Source: VXYL01 sp965199875
Lineage (GTDB): Bacteria; Pseudomonadota; Gammaproteobacteria; Pseudomonadales; Azotimanducaceae
Direction: 5' to 3'
Length of the DNA stretch: 64,000 nucleotides
Assembly (NCBI GenBank): GCA_965199875.1
Contig: OZ241346.1
Span: 3,720,001-3,784,000 of the forward strand
Shown here piece after piece: positions 25,667 through 35,087 of this stretch (its first letter is position 1; each line of letters opens with the position of its first letter). The notes under the pieces were generated by a model. That model had not been told where the DNA came from and did no database searches. It saw only the letters and a list, made by a program, of their open reading frames with translations. The translations under genes and the position numbers were made by a program.

Positions 25667-27382
25667 ATGCCGAAGCGTCTGCCGAACGACCACTCCATCG
25701 CCAGCATGGAACGGCTGGCCGACGCTCTTGCGGCGGACTACGCTGCCGGGAAACGCCAGGCGCGGCGGCGCGTCGAAGCCGCTGCGGACGCCTTGGACAA
25801 TGCCCTCCGCGCTTCCCTTGCGAAAGAGGACGCCCGGCGAGTGGTCGCTTGGGAGCATGGGTTCGCCAGCTGGCGGCAGCTAGCCGTCTTCGCTGCCCAT
25901 CCCGGGCGCCACGAGGACTTCCTTCAGCTGAGCTGCATCAACTACTTCACCACGGACCGGCCGGCGAACTACGAACGCGCCCGAACGATGCTCGCCGAAG
26001 ACGCCAGCCTCGGCAGCCGCGACATCTGGCATGCGTCTTGCGTGGGCGATGCCGAAGCCGTTGGCCGCTTCCTTGCCGCCGATCCTGAACTCGTCAACCG
26101 CCCGGGCGGCTACTTCGACTGGCCGCCGCTGCTCTACGCCTGCTACTCGCGCGTCGACGCGCCGGGCATGTCCACGTATGCCGTCGCCCAGCGTCTGCTG
26201 GAATACGCCGCCGACCCCAACGCGCACTACATGTGGGGCGGGCAGTATCGCTTCACTGCGCTCACCGGCGCTTTCGGCGAAGGCGAGATGGGGCCGGTGA
26301 ATCAGCCGCCGCACCCGCACTGGAAAGCGCTGGCGCAGCTGCTGCTGGATGCCGGCGCAGACTGCAACGACGGCCAGGCGCTCTACAACACCATGTTCAC
26401 GCCGGGCAGCGACTGCCTGGAGATGCTCTTGCAGCACGGCTTGAATGCCGGGCACAAGAACAACTGGCTGCTCGAAGAAGGCGACGAACTGATCGACAAC
26501 GACAACCAGACCCTCGGCTATCAGCTGGAGTGGGCATCCCGCAACCACCACGTCGAACGCGCCAGGCTGCTGGTCGACCACGGCGCCGACGTCAACAGAC
26601 GGGTCGATGGCCGAACCCTCTACCAGTGGGCGTGGCTGACCGGGCACCCCGACCTGGCGCAGTATCTTGCCGACCACGGCGCCGAGACCGTGGAACTGAG
26701 CGACGAGCAGCGTTTCGCGGGGCTGTGCATGAGCGACGACGGCGATGCGGCGCGAGCGCTGCGGCGCGCTCAGCCGAACCTTGCCCGGCAAACCCAGGCC
26801 GCGATGCCGGAATTGCTGCCCGACGCCGCCGCCTCCAACCGTTTGGACGCAGTACGCACGATGTTGGACTTGGGCTTCAACCCGGCGCTGCCGGACCGAA
26901 CGGCGCTGCACCAAGCCGCCTTCCATGGCCACCTGGACATGGCCAAGCTGCTGATCGAGAAAGGCGCGAACTTGAGCCAGCGGGACACGTTCTTTGCCGC
27001 GACGCCCATGCAGTGGGCCGTCACCGCCGGGCAAACGGAGCTCGTCGCCTTGCTGGCGACCCAGCAGATCGGCATCTTCGACGCCGTGCTGTGCGAAAAC
27101 GAAGAGCGGCTGGCGACGTTGCTCGATGCTGATGCGGCGCTGCTCGAAACCACCATCGGCCAGCAGCGCCAAGGCGACGCCCACAACGAGGACTGGCAAA
27201 CGCCGCTGGCCTTCGCCGTCATGCGCCATCGCCCAAGCGCCGTCGACTTCCTGCTGCGCCAGGGCGCTCGCACGGACGTGCGTGACGGGGAAGGCCGGTC
27301 GCTGCTCGAAATCGCCCGAGACCGGGCGAATGCTGAGATGGTAGCGCTCTTGGAGGCGAAGTTCGCTGTCGGGAAGACGTAG
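25667..27382 (+). CDS. Ankyrin-repeat protein
   Basis: A 571-residue protein without a signal peptide, so probably cytoplasmic or exported by a non-Sec route. After an N-terminal helical region with AWEHGFASWRQLAVF, ankyrin repeats are seen from about residue 120 on, for example HVERARLLVDHGADVNRRVDGRTLYQWAW (broken here over two helices), RTALHQAAFHGHLDMAKLLIEKGAN, and a last TPLAFAVMRHRPSAVDFLLRQGAR. Ankyrin proteins bind other proteins. It follows the LLM gene by six bases. Proteins of this kind are frequent in symbionts, but free-living bacteria also have them. Confidence 0.85.
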   Translation: MPKRLPNDHSIASMERLADALAADYAAGKRQARRRVEAAADALDNALRASLAKEDARRVVAWEHGFASWRQLAVFAAHPGRHEDFLQLSCINYFTTDRPANYERARTMLAEDASLGSRDIWHASCVGDAEAVGRFLAADPELVNRPGGYFDWPPLLYACYSRVDAPGMSTYAVAQRLLEYAADPNAHYMWGGQYRFTALTGAFGEGEMGPVNQPPHPHWKALAQLLLDAGADCNDGQALYNTMFTPGSDCLEMLLQHGLNAGHKNNWLLEEGDELIDNDNQTLGYQLEWASRNHHVERARLLVDHGADVNRRVDGRTLYQWAWLTGHPDLAQYLADHGAETVELSDEQRFAGLCMSDDGDAARALRRAQPNLARQTQAAMPELLPDAAASNRLDAVRTMLDLGFNPALPDRTALHQAAFHGHLDMAKLLIEKGANLSQRDTFFAATPMQWAVTAGQTELVALLATQQIGIFDAVLCENEERLATLLDADAALLETTIGQQRQGDAHNEDWQTPLAFAVMRHRPSAVDFLLRQGARTDVRDGEGRSLLEIARDRANAEMVALLEAKFAVGKT

Positions 27383-27412
27383 TGCTTCCCGTCCCGGGTC
27401 AGCTAGTCGAAC

Positions 27413-27436
27413 CAGTGCTTTGGCGGCCAAGCACTG
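27413..27436. terminator. Hairpin between convergent ankyrin and ATPase genes
   Basis: CAGTGCTT-TGGCGGCC-AAGCACTG forms a perfect 8-base-pair stem with an 8-base loop, 30 bases past the ankyrin stop and 50 bases past the end of the opposing ATPase gene. It has no T-tract on either strand. Its position suggests a shared bidirectional terminator. Confidence 0.5.
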
Positions 27437-27486
27437 ATGTCTTGGCCCATCGCCTCAGTCCACTGTGGCTAGAAGGAGGGCCGGCC

Positions 27487-28666
27487 CTAGAGAGCATTTG
27501 ACCGCAGCAACTCTCCCGCGCACATGATGCCATCCTCGAGTATGGATAGAGACGAGTCGGAAATCCGCGACACCTTCGTCTTTCCGTCCTCCCACTCTAG
27601 AATCCGAAGGTGACGTTCTTCTATCCAACGCGCATCGAGGATGTCCGGACTGTGCGTGGTCACCACAACCTGCATTCGCTCGCTTGCATGCTGCAAGAGA
27701 TCGAGGATCGCGCCAAGGGCGCCGGGATGCATGGTCAATTCCGGTTCTTCGATCACCACGACGGGCGGTGTCGGCCTCTGGAAGACGGCGGTGATGAGGC
27801 CCAATGCTCTAAGCGTGCCGTCGGACATGTCGGCGGCATCGAATGCGACGCGATTCGGAGTTCAGCTGCTGAGTGAACTCCAAAGACAGCTTGTTGCCGT
27901 ACATCGTCGGGTTCACGTCGATCATGCTGGGGACGATGGCAGCCAGCAGATCGCGAACGTTGGGCAACTCTTCGGGGAATTGCCGTCCAAGGTGCTTCAA
28001 TACGCTCGCAGCGTTGCTGCCGTTCGCTAGCAGGCGCTTGCCTTCGTCGGGGCTCTGCGGGCCTTGAAGCACGAGAGGATCGATCTTGTACACGCGCATG
28101 CCCGACAGAACGTCATGGACCTCGCGGAATGGATAGTATCCCGCGACGAGAGGAAGCGCCAAGGCATCGGGCTCCACAGCCGGCTTGAGGACCATCTCGC
28201 CGCGCTCCTCCACCGGCTCTCGAACGTCAACCGCGGGATTGCTCACGAAGCCTGTCTCGCTCCTCTCGAAATGCATGACCGAGCCATCTTCTTGGGTGAC
28301 GGTGCAGACTTCCTGCTGAACTTCGAAGCCATCGTCCCCACGCGGCTGCAGGGCGAATCCGTAGGTCGCCTTCTCCGACACGCCTAGGTTCCGCAGCTCG
28401 ACAACGAGGCCAAGGCACTCTTGAGACCGCTGTGAGAGCTCATCCCGGGACGCCACGGAACGATACCCTCCCCGACGGTCGAAGACGGTCAGCAGAGGCG
28501 TTGCCATGGCCTCTGCGATGAACGAGAACGCGTCTGCCAAGTTGCTCTTGCCCGCCCCGTTCCGCCCGACCAGGAAAGTCGGGTTGTCGAGCACGATCTG
28601 CGCCGACGCAAGGCTGCGGAAGCCCGTCAAGGCTATGCTGTGCAGTTTTGCCGAGGACGCGGACAT
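27487..28666 (-). pseudogene. AAA ATPase (OLD/RecF-like), frameshifted
   Basis: Two overlapping frames encode one SMC/RecF-type ATPase of about 390 residues. The first (from ATG 28666) has LHSIALTGFRSLASAQIVL and Walker A GRNGAGKS at 34-41. The second (27487 to about 27850) carries the signature FDAADMSDGTLRALGL, Walker B VVVIEEPELTMHPGA and the switch THSPDILDA. The frame changes near 27850, between LSLEFTQQLNSES and AFDAADMSDG. ATPases of this type are common in defence islands (OLD, AbiL, retron or Gabija partners). No TOPRIM domain or partner nuclease is adjacent. As it stands the protein would lack Walker B. Confidence 0.75.
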
Positions 28667-28804
28667 AGAACACGCACGGTATCACAACCCTCAGCAGCGC
28701 TTGACCGTTTCGCGCATCGGCCGGCGATGGCCTCACCGATCTGCATCATCGCCCTATGCGGCGGGGGCGGGCCCGCGGCAACTCGAAACGCGCGCGCATG
28801 ACGC

Positions 28805-31800
28805 CTAGCCCGCCTTGGCTACCGAGAACGCAACCCGTCTGCCGTCGATGGTGGCCTTGAACGCGCCGGGCCCTGTCGTGGTCTGCTGCAGGCGTTTGGC
28901 CAGGGTTTCCCCCGCCACGTAGTCTTGATGCACCGCGATGGCCTGCTCCAAGGAATCGTCGCCGGAGTAGGCGATGCGAATGCGATCGCTCACTTCGAGG
29001 CCGCTCTTCTTGCGCGCCAGCTGCACGTGGTGGACGAACTCGCGCGCCCATCCTTCGCGTACCAGGTGATCGTCCAAGGCGCAGTCCAGGTCGATGGAGA
29101 CGAAGCGATTGGACGCCGCGCTGGTGCCAGCCTTCGCTTCCCGAACGATGACGATTTCGTCGCTGTCGAAGCTCTCGCCGTCGAGTTGGATGCGGCCTTG
29201 CTGTTGCAGGCTTTCGATCTGCTCGGCGTCCATGGCCCCGATCGCTGCCTGGAACGCGCGCATGCGCTTGCCGAGGCGCTTGCCCAGGAGCGGGAAGTTG
29301 GGTTTCGCCAGCTGCACGATGTACTTCGTTTCGTCCTGGTCGTACAGCACTTCCTTGACGTTGAGTTCGGCTTTGACGTAGCGCTCGAGCGCGCGCAGCT
29401 CGGCGAGCAGTTCGGCGTCTCGATGGATGATCGTCAGCCGCCGCAGGGGCGTGCGCAGACCGATCTTCGCGTCTTCCCGTTGGCGTCGGCCGAGCTCGAT
29501 CACCTGCTGCATTCTCGACACGGCATCTTCCAGCAGCGGCTGTTTCAACGCCTGGTCGGCCTCTGGATAGGGAAGCAGATGAACCGAGATCGGTTGCGGC
29601 GGCTCGCCAGCCAGCTGGGCGAGTTGCCGATAGACGTGTTCCGACAGGAACGGAGCGAACGGCGCCATCGCCACCGAGAGGTCGAACACCACCGTGTGCA
29701 GCGTTTCGTAGGCAGCCAGCTTGTCGGCTTCCATGCCCTCGGCCCAGAAGCGCGGTCGATTCAGCCGGATGTACCAGTTGGTGAGTTCGGCAATGAACGA
29801 GAACAGCGCCGGCACGACGTTGTACAGCCGGTACTGCCGCATCTGAACGCCAATGGTTTCCTTCAGGGTTTGCAGTCGAGACAGAACCCAGCAGTCGAGG
29901 ATGTTGTCCGGCGCCGTTGCTCCGCCGGGCTGCCATTCGTCCAACGAGGCATAGGTGGCGAGAAAGGAATAGGCGTTGTACCAGGGCAGCAGGGCGCGGC
30001 GCACCATGTCCTGCACGCCGCGGTCGGCGAAGCGCTGTTCTTCGGCGCGCACCAGACCGGAGTTGATGAGATAAAGCCGCAGCGCGTCGGCGCCGTATGC
30101 CTCCATCAACTCGTCCGGCGGCGTGTAGTTGCGCAGGCTCTTGGACATCTTCTTGCCGTCTTCCGCCAGCACCATGCCGTTGACGACGACGTTGCGGAAC
30201 GCCGGCTGCTCGAACAGCGCGCTGGCCAGCACCATCAGCGTGTAGAACCAGCCGCGGGTCTGGTCCAGCCCTTCGGCGATGTACTCGGCCGGAAAGCCCT
30301 GCTCGAAGACCTGCTGGTTCTCGAACGGATAGTGCAGCTGGGCATAGGGCATGGAACCGGACTCGAACCAGCAGTCGAGCACTTCCTCGACGCGCCGGTA
30401 GACGCCCTCTTCGCCGTCGATGCGGAACGTCAGCGGGTCGACGTTCTCACGATGCAGATCGTCGATGCGCGTGCCGGTGAGCGCTTCGAGCTCGTCCAGC
30501 GAACCGATGCAGCGGGCGCTGCCGGTGACGTCGTTCCGCCAGATCGGCAGCGGCGTTCCCCAGACGCGATTGCGCGAGATGGCCCAGTCCATCGCGCCGT
30601 CGATCCAGTTGCCGAAGCGCCCGTCCTTGATATGTTCCGGCACCCAATGCACTTTCGCGTTGGCGGCTTTCAGCGTCTCTCGAACCTCGGTGACGCGGAC
30701 GAACCAGGAGGGCACGGCGCGATAGATCAACGGCGCATCGGTGCGGTAGCAGTGCGGATAGCTGTGCACGATGGTGTCGCGATCGTACAACGCGCCGCGT
30801 TCTCGCAGGTGGCGGATGATGTCGCGGTCCGCGTCCTTCACGAACTGGCCCGCGAAGTCGCGCACTTCGTCGGTGAAGATGCCGCCCAGGGTGACGGGAC
30901 ACACGAACGCCTCGATGCCGGCTGCTTGCAGGATGCGGTAGTCGTCCTCGCCGAAGGCCGGCGCTTGGTGGACGAGGCCGGTTCCTTCATCGGTGGTGAC
31001 GTAGTCGTCGGCGACGACCACGAAGGCGCCGCGCTGCGCTTCGCCGGCGAAGTAGTCGAAGAGCGGCCGGTAGCGGCGTCCGAGCAGGGCCGAACCTTTC
31101 AGGGAAGACTCCACCGTCAAACCCGGATGGCGCTTGCGGTAGGCGTCCAGCCGATCCGCCGCCAGGTAGAACGACCGTGCGGCCTCGGCGTCGCGCACCT
31201 TGACGTATTCCTCGCCTTCGTTGACGCAAATGGCCAGATTTGCCGGCAGGGTCCACGGAGTGGTGGTCCACGCGGCCAAGCAGGCGTCTTCGTCTTCCAG
31301 CTCGAACAGCACGGTGATCGCCGGGTCCTGGACGTCCATGTAGTTCTGCCCAGCCTCGAAGTTCGCCAGCACGGTCTCCAGCGCGGTGGACACCGGCATT
31401 ACCTTGCGACCCTGGTAGACGAGCCCCTTGTCCCAGAGTTGCTTCACCACCCACCACACGGACTCCATGTACCAGGCGTCCATGGTCTTGTAGTCGTCGT
31501 CGAAGTCCACCCAGCGACCCAGGCGGGTGATGGTGCTGCGCCACTCGGAGACGTAGCGCTCGACAATGGCTCGGCACTCGGCGTTGTAGCCGGCAACGCC
31601 CATCCCGGCCACGGCCTCCTTGGCGGACATGCCCAGCTTCTTGTCGATTTCCTGCTCGATGGGCAGACCGTGGCAGTCCCAGCCGAAACGACGCAGCACG
31701 TGTCGGCCTTTCATCGTCCAGTAGCGCGGCACGACATCCTTCAGTACGGAAGCCACCAGGTTGCCGTGATGCGGCAGACCGGTGGCGAACGGCGGGCCGT

Positions 31801-31936
31801 CGTAGAAGATGTAGGGGCGCCGAGTTTCGGTTTGCGCCAGCGACCGCCGAAAGACGTCGTGTTCTTCCCAAAACGCCAGAATGCGATGCTCCATCTCCAC
31901 GAACGAAAACGTGGAGGAATCAGCGGGCATCGCCAT
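28805..31936 (-). CDS. ileS: Isoleucyl-tRNA synthetase, type 2 (eukaryote-like)
   Basis: A 1043-residue class I synthetase. YIFYDGPPFATGLPH and FGWDCHGLPIEQEIDKKLG, and the absence of a C-terminal zinc finger, mark it as IleRS type 2 instead of the common bacterial type 1; type 2 enzymes are often mupirocin-resistant. The HIGH-type signature is H56-H57-G58-N59, with Asn at the last position. KMSKS is intact near 595-599. The editing domain holds AWTTTPWTLPAN and DEGTGLVHQAPAFGEDD. The frame is open upstream, but the ATG at 31936 has AAGGAG at a good distance. No second ileS is in the window. Confidence 0.94.
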   Translation of the reverse strand: MAMPADSSTFSFVEMEHRILAFWEEHDVFRRSLAQTETRRPYIFYDGPPFATGLPHHGNLVASVLKDVVPRYWTMKGRHVLRRFGWDCHGLPIEQEIDKKLGMSAKEAVAGMGVAGYNAECRAIVERYVSEWRSTITRLGRWVDFDDDYKTMDAWYMESVWWVVKQLWDKGLVYQGRKVMPVSTALETVLANFEAGQNYMDVQDPAITVLFELEDEDACLAAWTTTPWTLPANLAICVNEGEEYVKVRDAEAARSFYLAADRLDAYRKRHPGLTVESSLKGSALLGRRYRPLFDYFAGEAQRGAFVVVADDYVTTDEGTGLVHQAPAFGEDDYRILQAAGIEAFVCPVTLGGIFTDEVRDFAGQFVKDADRDIIRHLRERGALYDRDTIVHSYPHCYRTDAPLIYRAVPSWFVRVTEVRETLKAANAKVHWVPEHIKDGRFGNWIDGAMDWAISRNRVWGTPLPIWRNDVTGSARCIGSLDELEALTGTRIDDLHRENVDPLTFRIDGEEGVYRRVEEVLDCWFESGSMPYAQLHYPFENQQVFEQGFPAEYIAEGLDQTRGWFYTLMVLASALFEQPAFRNVVVNGMVLAEDGKKMSKSLRNYTPPDELMEAYGADALRLYLINSGLVRAEEQRFADRGVQDMVRRALLPWYNAYSFLATYASLDEWQPGGATAPDNILDCWVLSRLQTLKETIGVQMRQYRLYNVVPALFSFIAELTNWYIRLNRPRFWAEGMEADKLAAYETLHTVVFDLSVAMAPFAPFLSEHVYRQLAQLAGEPPQPISVHLLPYPEADQALKQPLLEDAVSRMQQVIELGRRQREDAKIGLRTPLRRLTIIHRDAELLAELRALERYVKAELNVKEVLYDQDETKYIVQLAKPNFPLLGKRLGKRMRAFQAAIGAMDAEQIESLQQQGRIQLDGESFDSDEIVIVREAKAGTSAASNRFVSIDLDCALDDHLVREGWAREFVHHVQLARKKSGLEVSDRIRIAYSGDDSLEQAIAVHQDYVAGETLAKRLQQTTTGPGAFKATIDGRRVAFSVAKAG

Positions 31937-32007
31937 GGGAGAAACTCCTTGAAACGCTTGAGGAAGGCCGACGGCTCGCCGAGACTTGGCCGCCGCAACG
32001 ATGCGCG

Positions 32008-32037
32008 AGTATAGCCTTGCCGCGTCCCCTAGGCCAA
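32008..32037 (-). promoter_or_regulatory. Candidate ileS promoter
   Basis: On the minus strand TTGGCC (32032-32037) and TATACT (32008-32013) are 18 bases apart, 71 bases before the ileS ATG. TATACT matches the -10 consensus at five of six positions and stands out in GC-rich DNA. No T-box or other leader structure was recognised. Confidence 0.45.
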
Positions 32038-32180
32038 CGGTCTTCGTCGACGGCTTTCTACTACGACTCTCCTTCCGTTTCATCGTTGGCCATTGAGACG
32101 CGGACGGGAGCGGCCACTTGGCGCGCGACTAGCACAGATTCGTCGCACGTCCCGTGCCCGCCCAGCCCGGCGAGCCATCG

Positions 32181-33401
32181 TCACGCTTCGAGCGCCTTGA
32201 AGGCCGCGTCGGCGGCTTCCCAGGTCTGCTGCAAGTCGGCTTCCGTATGCGCGAGGGACAGAAAGTGGTTGTGGAAGCCAAGCAGATAGTGGCCACGCTT
32301 GACGCACTCGTCGATCCACGCCTGGTGGATACGGCTGCCGACGTTGGCCAGCCGGTAGTAGGGCATGCTCGGCGCCCCCGACACGACCAGTTGATGGTCG
32401 TTGGCGCGCGCCACGTCGATCATCCCGGCGTTCAGTTTCTCGCCCAGCCGGTTGAGCCTTGGGACGGCGTTCTGCACGTCGAGTTCGCGCAGGGTGGCCA
32501 GCGCCGCCGCCATCGGAGCGCCGCTGTAGAACTGCGTGCCGGTGTAGAACACGTCGCTGGCGCTTTGCTTCAGCGCTTCCGTGCCCACCAGGGCGGCCAG
32601 TGGATGGCCGTTGGCGATGGCCTTGCCGAAGCAGATCAAGTCCGGCGTGAAGCCGAACGCGACGTTGGAGCCGGCCAGGTCGATGCGAAATCCGGCGCGC
32701 ACGTCGTCCACGATCAGCACGATGCCGTTGCTGCGGCACAGCGCCTCGATGCGCTGCCAGTAGCCCGGCGCTGGCAGTTCGTTGTCCGCCAGCACCGGAT
32801 GGTGGTAGGGCGACGAAATGAAGCAGGCGACGTTGCCGGCGTTGCCGCGGACGTGTTCCTCGAAGCCTTGGGCGTCGTTCCACGCCACCGTCAGCACGTC
32901 GGCGCCGTCCGCCGCAATGGTGCCGGGCCGCCCCGCCTGCATCCACGGCGCCACGCCGTGGTAGCCGCCTTCCACCTTCACCACTTTCTCTCGTCCGGTG
33001 GCGGCGCGGGCGATCATGATCGCAAGCCCGGTGCTGTCGGTGCCGTTCTTGCCGAACAAGGCCCAGTCGGCAGCGTCAACTCTCTGCACCAGGAGCTCGG
33101 CCAGCTCGACCATGGCCGGCGAGGCGATGCTGACGGCTTGGCCCAGCTTCTGCTGCTCCTGCACGGCCGCCTCCACCGCCGGGTGGTTGTAGCCGAGGAT
33201 CGACGGGCCGTAGCCGCAGACGTAGTCGATGTATTCGTTGCCGTCCACATCGACGAACCGCGCTCCGTGGCTGCGAGCGAAGAACTTCGGCCCGCTGGTG
33301 CGCACCGCGCTTCCGAAATGGCCGTAGATGCCTCCCGGCACGACGGCTTTGGCGCGGGCGTAGAGCGCGTTGGACTTTTCGACGCTTGAGGGTTGTTGCA
33401 T
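32181..33401 (-). CDS. Class III aminotransferase, GSA-aminomutase-like
   Basis: A 406-residue PLP enzyme of the glutamate-1-semialdehyde 2,1-aminomutase-like group. Conserved parts include VPGGIYGHF, ARFVDVDGNEYIDYVCGYGPSILGYNHP, GKNGTDSTGLAIMIARAATGR and KVEGGYHG, the cofactor Asp in IVLIVDDVRAGFR, and the Schiff-base Lys in ICFGKAIANGHPLAALVG. In true HemL the cofactor block reads FDEVxTGFR and the entry reads SPVRAF; these differ, so it is probably an aminotransferase for another substrate. The ATG at 33401 is preferred to upstream starts, which precede non-coding-like sequence. Confidence 0.82.
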   Translation of the reverse strand: MQQPSSVEKSNALYARAKAVVPGGIYGHFGSAVRTSGPKFFARSHGARFVDVDGNEYIDYVCGYGPSILGYNHPAVEAAVQEQQKLGQAVSIASPAMVELAELLVQRVDAADWALFGKNGTDSTGLAIMIARAATGREKVVKVEGGYHGVAPWMQAGRPGTIAADGADVLTVAWNDAQGFEEHVRGNAGNVACFISSPYHHPVLADNELPAPGYWQRIEALCRSNGIVLIVDDVRAGFRIDLAGSNVAFGFTPDLICFGKAIANGHPLAALVGTEALKQSASDVFYTGTQFYSGAPMAAALATLRELDVQNAVPRLNRLGEKLNAGMIDVARANDHQLVVSGAPSMPYYRLANVGSRIHQAWIDECVKRGHYLLGFHNHFLSLAHTEADLQQTWEAADAAFKALEA

Positions 33402-33547
33402 GGCGAGGTTCCTCGGGGGCATTCTGCGTCGCAAGAGTTTCGCAGAGCATTGGTGGCGCAAGGAATGACGTTGCAAGGCGGCCCATGCCGCAAAGCAGAG
33501 CCTACGCTCGTTGGTGTCGCCGTACCAAGCCGACAGCGACGGCGCCC

Positions 33548-33955
33548 GTGAGCAAGTGGGTTCTGCTGTTTCTGCTGACGCCGCTGGCGGAGATGTACCT
33601 GCTCATCGAGGTTGGCGGACGCATCGGCGCCTGGCCGACGATGGGGCTGGTGGTGTTGACCGCGGCGATCGGCGTGGCGCTGCTGAAGCGGCAGGGGCTG
33701 CGCACGCTGCTGCGCGCCCGGGCCAGGCTGGCGAGCGGCGAAGTGCCGGCCGCCGAAGTCGCCGAAGGCCTGCTGCTGGCCGTGGCCGGCGCGTTGCTGC
33801 TGACGCCGGGTTTCGCAACCGACGGCGTTGGCTTTCTGATACTGTTGCCGGCGGTGCGGGCGCGGGTGGCGTCGCGGCTGCTGAGCATTCTCGCCCCGGA
33901 ACTCGGCGGCGCCGTCCACGGGCGCACGTTCGAGGGCCGTTCCACCCGGCGCTGA
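33548..33955 (+). CDS. fxsA: FxsA family membrane protein
   Basis: A 135-residue inner-membrane protein. It begins WVLLFLLTPLAEMYLLIEVGGRIGAWPT with a second hydrophobic span LVVLTAAIGVALLKRQG, then GLLLAVAGALLLTPGFATDGVGFLLLLP-like sequence, the FxsA pattern (three to four membrane segments). FxsA in E. coli eases F-plasmid exclusion of phage T7; its normal role is unclear. The GTG at 33548 gives the canonical start. It is divergent from the aminotransferase gene. Confidence 0.85.
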   Translation: MSKWVLLFLLTPLAEMYLLIEVGGRIGAWPTMGLVVLTAAIGVALLKRQGLRTLLRARARLASGEVPAAEVAEGLLLAVAGALLLTPGFATDGVGFLILLPAVRARVASRLLSILAPELGGAVHGRTFEGRSTRR

Positions 33956-34034
33956 CGGCGGGCGGCCCTCGCCGCCGAGCGCTACTATCCGAGTGGTGGG
34001 CCGAGTGGTACTGGTTTCGACAGCGGAGACGCAA

Positions 34035-35054
34035 ATGACGCAGGATGACGAACACGGCAACTTGACCCGGCGCGACTTCGTAGGAAACGCCGCGCAGGGC
34101 GCTGCGGCACTGGCCGTGGCGGCGCCGCTAGTAGCGGACGCGGCCGCCTCGGGGCTGCCCAGACGGCCGCTCGGCCGCACCGGTGCCAGCGTGTCGGTGC
34201 TCTGCCTGGGCGGCTGGCACATCGGCTACGCGGCCTCGCAGGACGAAGCCGCGGCCATCAAGGTGATGCATGCCGCCATCGACGAAGGCGTCACGTTCTT
34301 CGACAACTCGTGGGACTACCACGACGGCGCCAGCGAGCTGGTGATGGGCAAGGCGCTGGCGTCGGCCGGGCGGCGAGCGAAGGTGTTCCTGATGACCAAG
34401 GGCTGCGAGCGCGACTACCAAGGCGCCATGCGCTGCATCGACGAGAGCTTGAAGCGCTTGCGCACGGACTACCTGGACCTCTGGCAGTTCCACGAGATCA
34501 TCTACGAGAACGACCCGGACTGGGTGTTCGAGAAAGGCGGCATCCGCGCTGCCGTGGAGGCCAGGGAGGCCGGCAAGATCCGCCACATCGGCTTCACCGG
34601 CCACCGCGATCCCCGCGTCCACCAGCTGATGCTGGACAAGCCGTTCGACTGGGAAACCGTGCAGATGCCGATCAACATGATGGACGCCCATTTCCGCAGC
34701 TTCCGGGAGCACATCGTGCCGCAGTGCGTGGAGCGCGGCGCCGGCGTCATCGGCATGAAGAGCCTGGGCGGCGGCGTCATTCCGGGCCGGGCGGGCATCG
34801 GCGCAGACACCTGCATCCGCTACGCCCTCAGCCAGCCGATTTCCTCCTTGGTGGTGGGCATCACGAGCATGGACGAACTGCTGCAGAACGCTGCCACGGC
34901 GCGATCCTTCAGCCCGATGGCGGATGCCGAACAGCGCGCCCTCCTCAAAGGCGTGAAGGAGGTTGCCGGAGACGGCCGCTTCGAACTCTACAAGACCACC
35001 CAGCGCATGGACGGCCCCTACCACGTGAAGCAGCACGGCTTCGAGGTCGCCTAG
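34035..35054 (+). CDS. Aldo/keto reductase with Tat signal
   Basis: A 339-residue protein with an N-terminal twin-arginine signal (LTRRDFVGNAAQGAAALAVAAP), then an AKR domain starting RPLGRTGASVSVLCLGGWHIG. The catalytic tetrad is seen as Asp and Tyr in FFDNSWDYHDGASE, Lys in FLMTKGC and His in LWQFHEI. NADPH-dependent carbonyl reduction is typical, but periplasmic AKRs are unusual because NADPH is cytoplasmic; the signal may serve co-factor loading before export. The ATG at 34035 is in frame after GGAGACGC. A separate transporter operon follows 33 bases later. Confidence 0.85.
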   Translation: MTQDDEHGNLTRRDFVGNAAQGAAALAVAAPLVADAAASGLPRRPLGRTGASVSVLCLGGWHIGYAASQDEAAAIKVMHAAIDEGVTFFDNSWDYHDGASELVMGKALASAGRRAKVFLMTKGCERDYQGAMRCIDESLKRLRTDYLDLWQFHEIIYENDPDWVFEKGGIRAAVEAREAGKIRHIGFTGHRDPRVHQLMLDKPFDWETVQMPINMMDAHFRSFREHIVPQCVERGAGVIGMKSLGGGVIPGRAGIGADTCIRYALSQPISSLVVGITSMDELLQNAATARSFSPMADAEQRALLKGVKEVAGDGRFELYKTTQRMDGPYHVKQHGFEVA

Positions 35055-35087
35055 CGCAGAGGGCGGAGCAGCTGCGGAACCGCGGCA

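Noticed and set aside
28925..32014. A 1029-codon plus frame opposite ileS
   Set aside because: Antisense shadow of a fully motif-supported ileS.
32181..33401. Calling the aminotransferase hemL
   Set aside because: The cofactor and entry motifs differ from true glutamate-1-semialdehyde aminomutase and no heme genes are linked.
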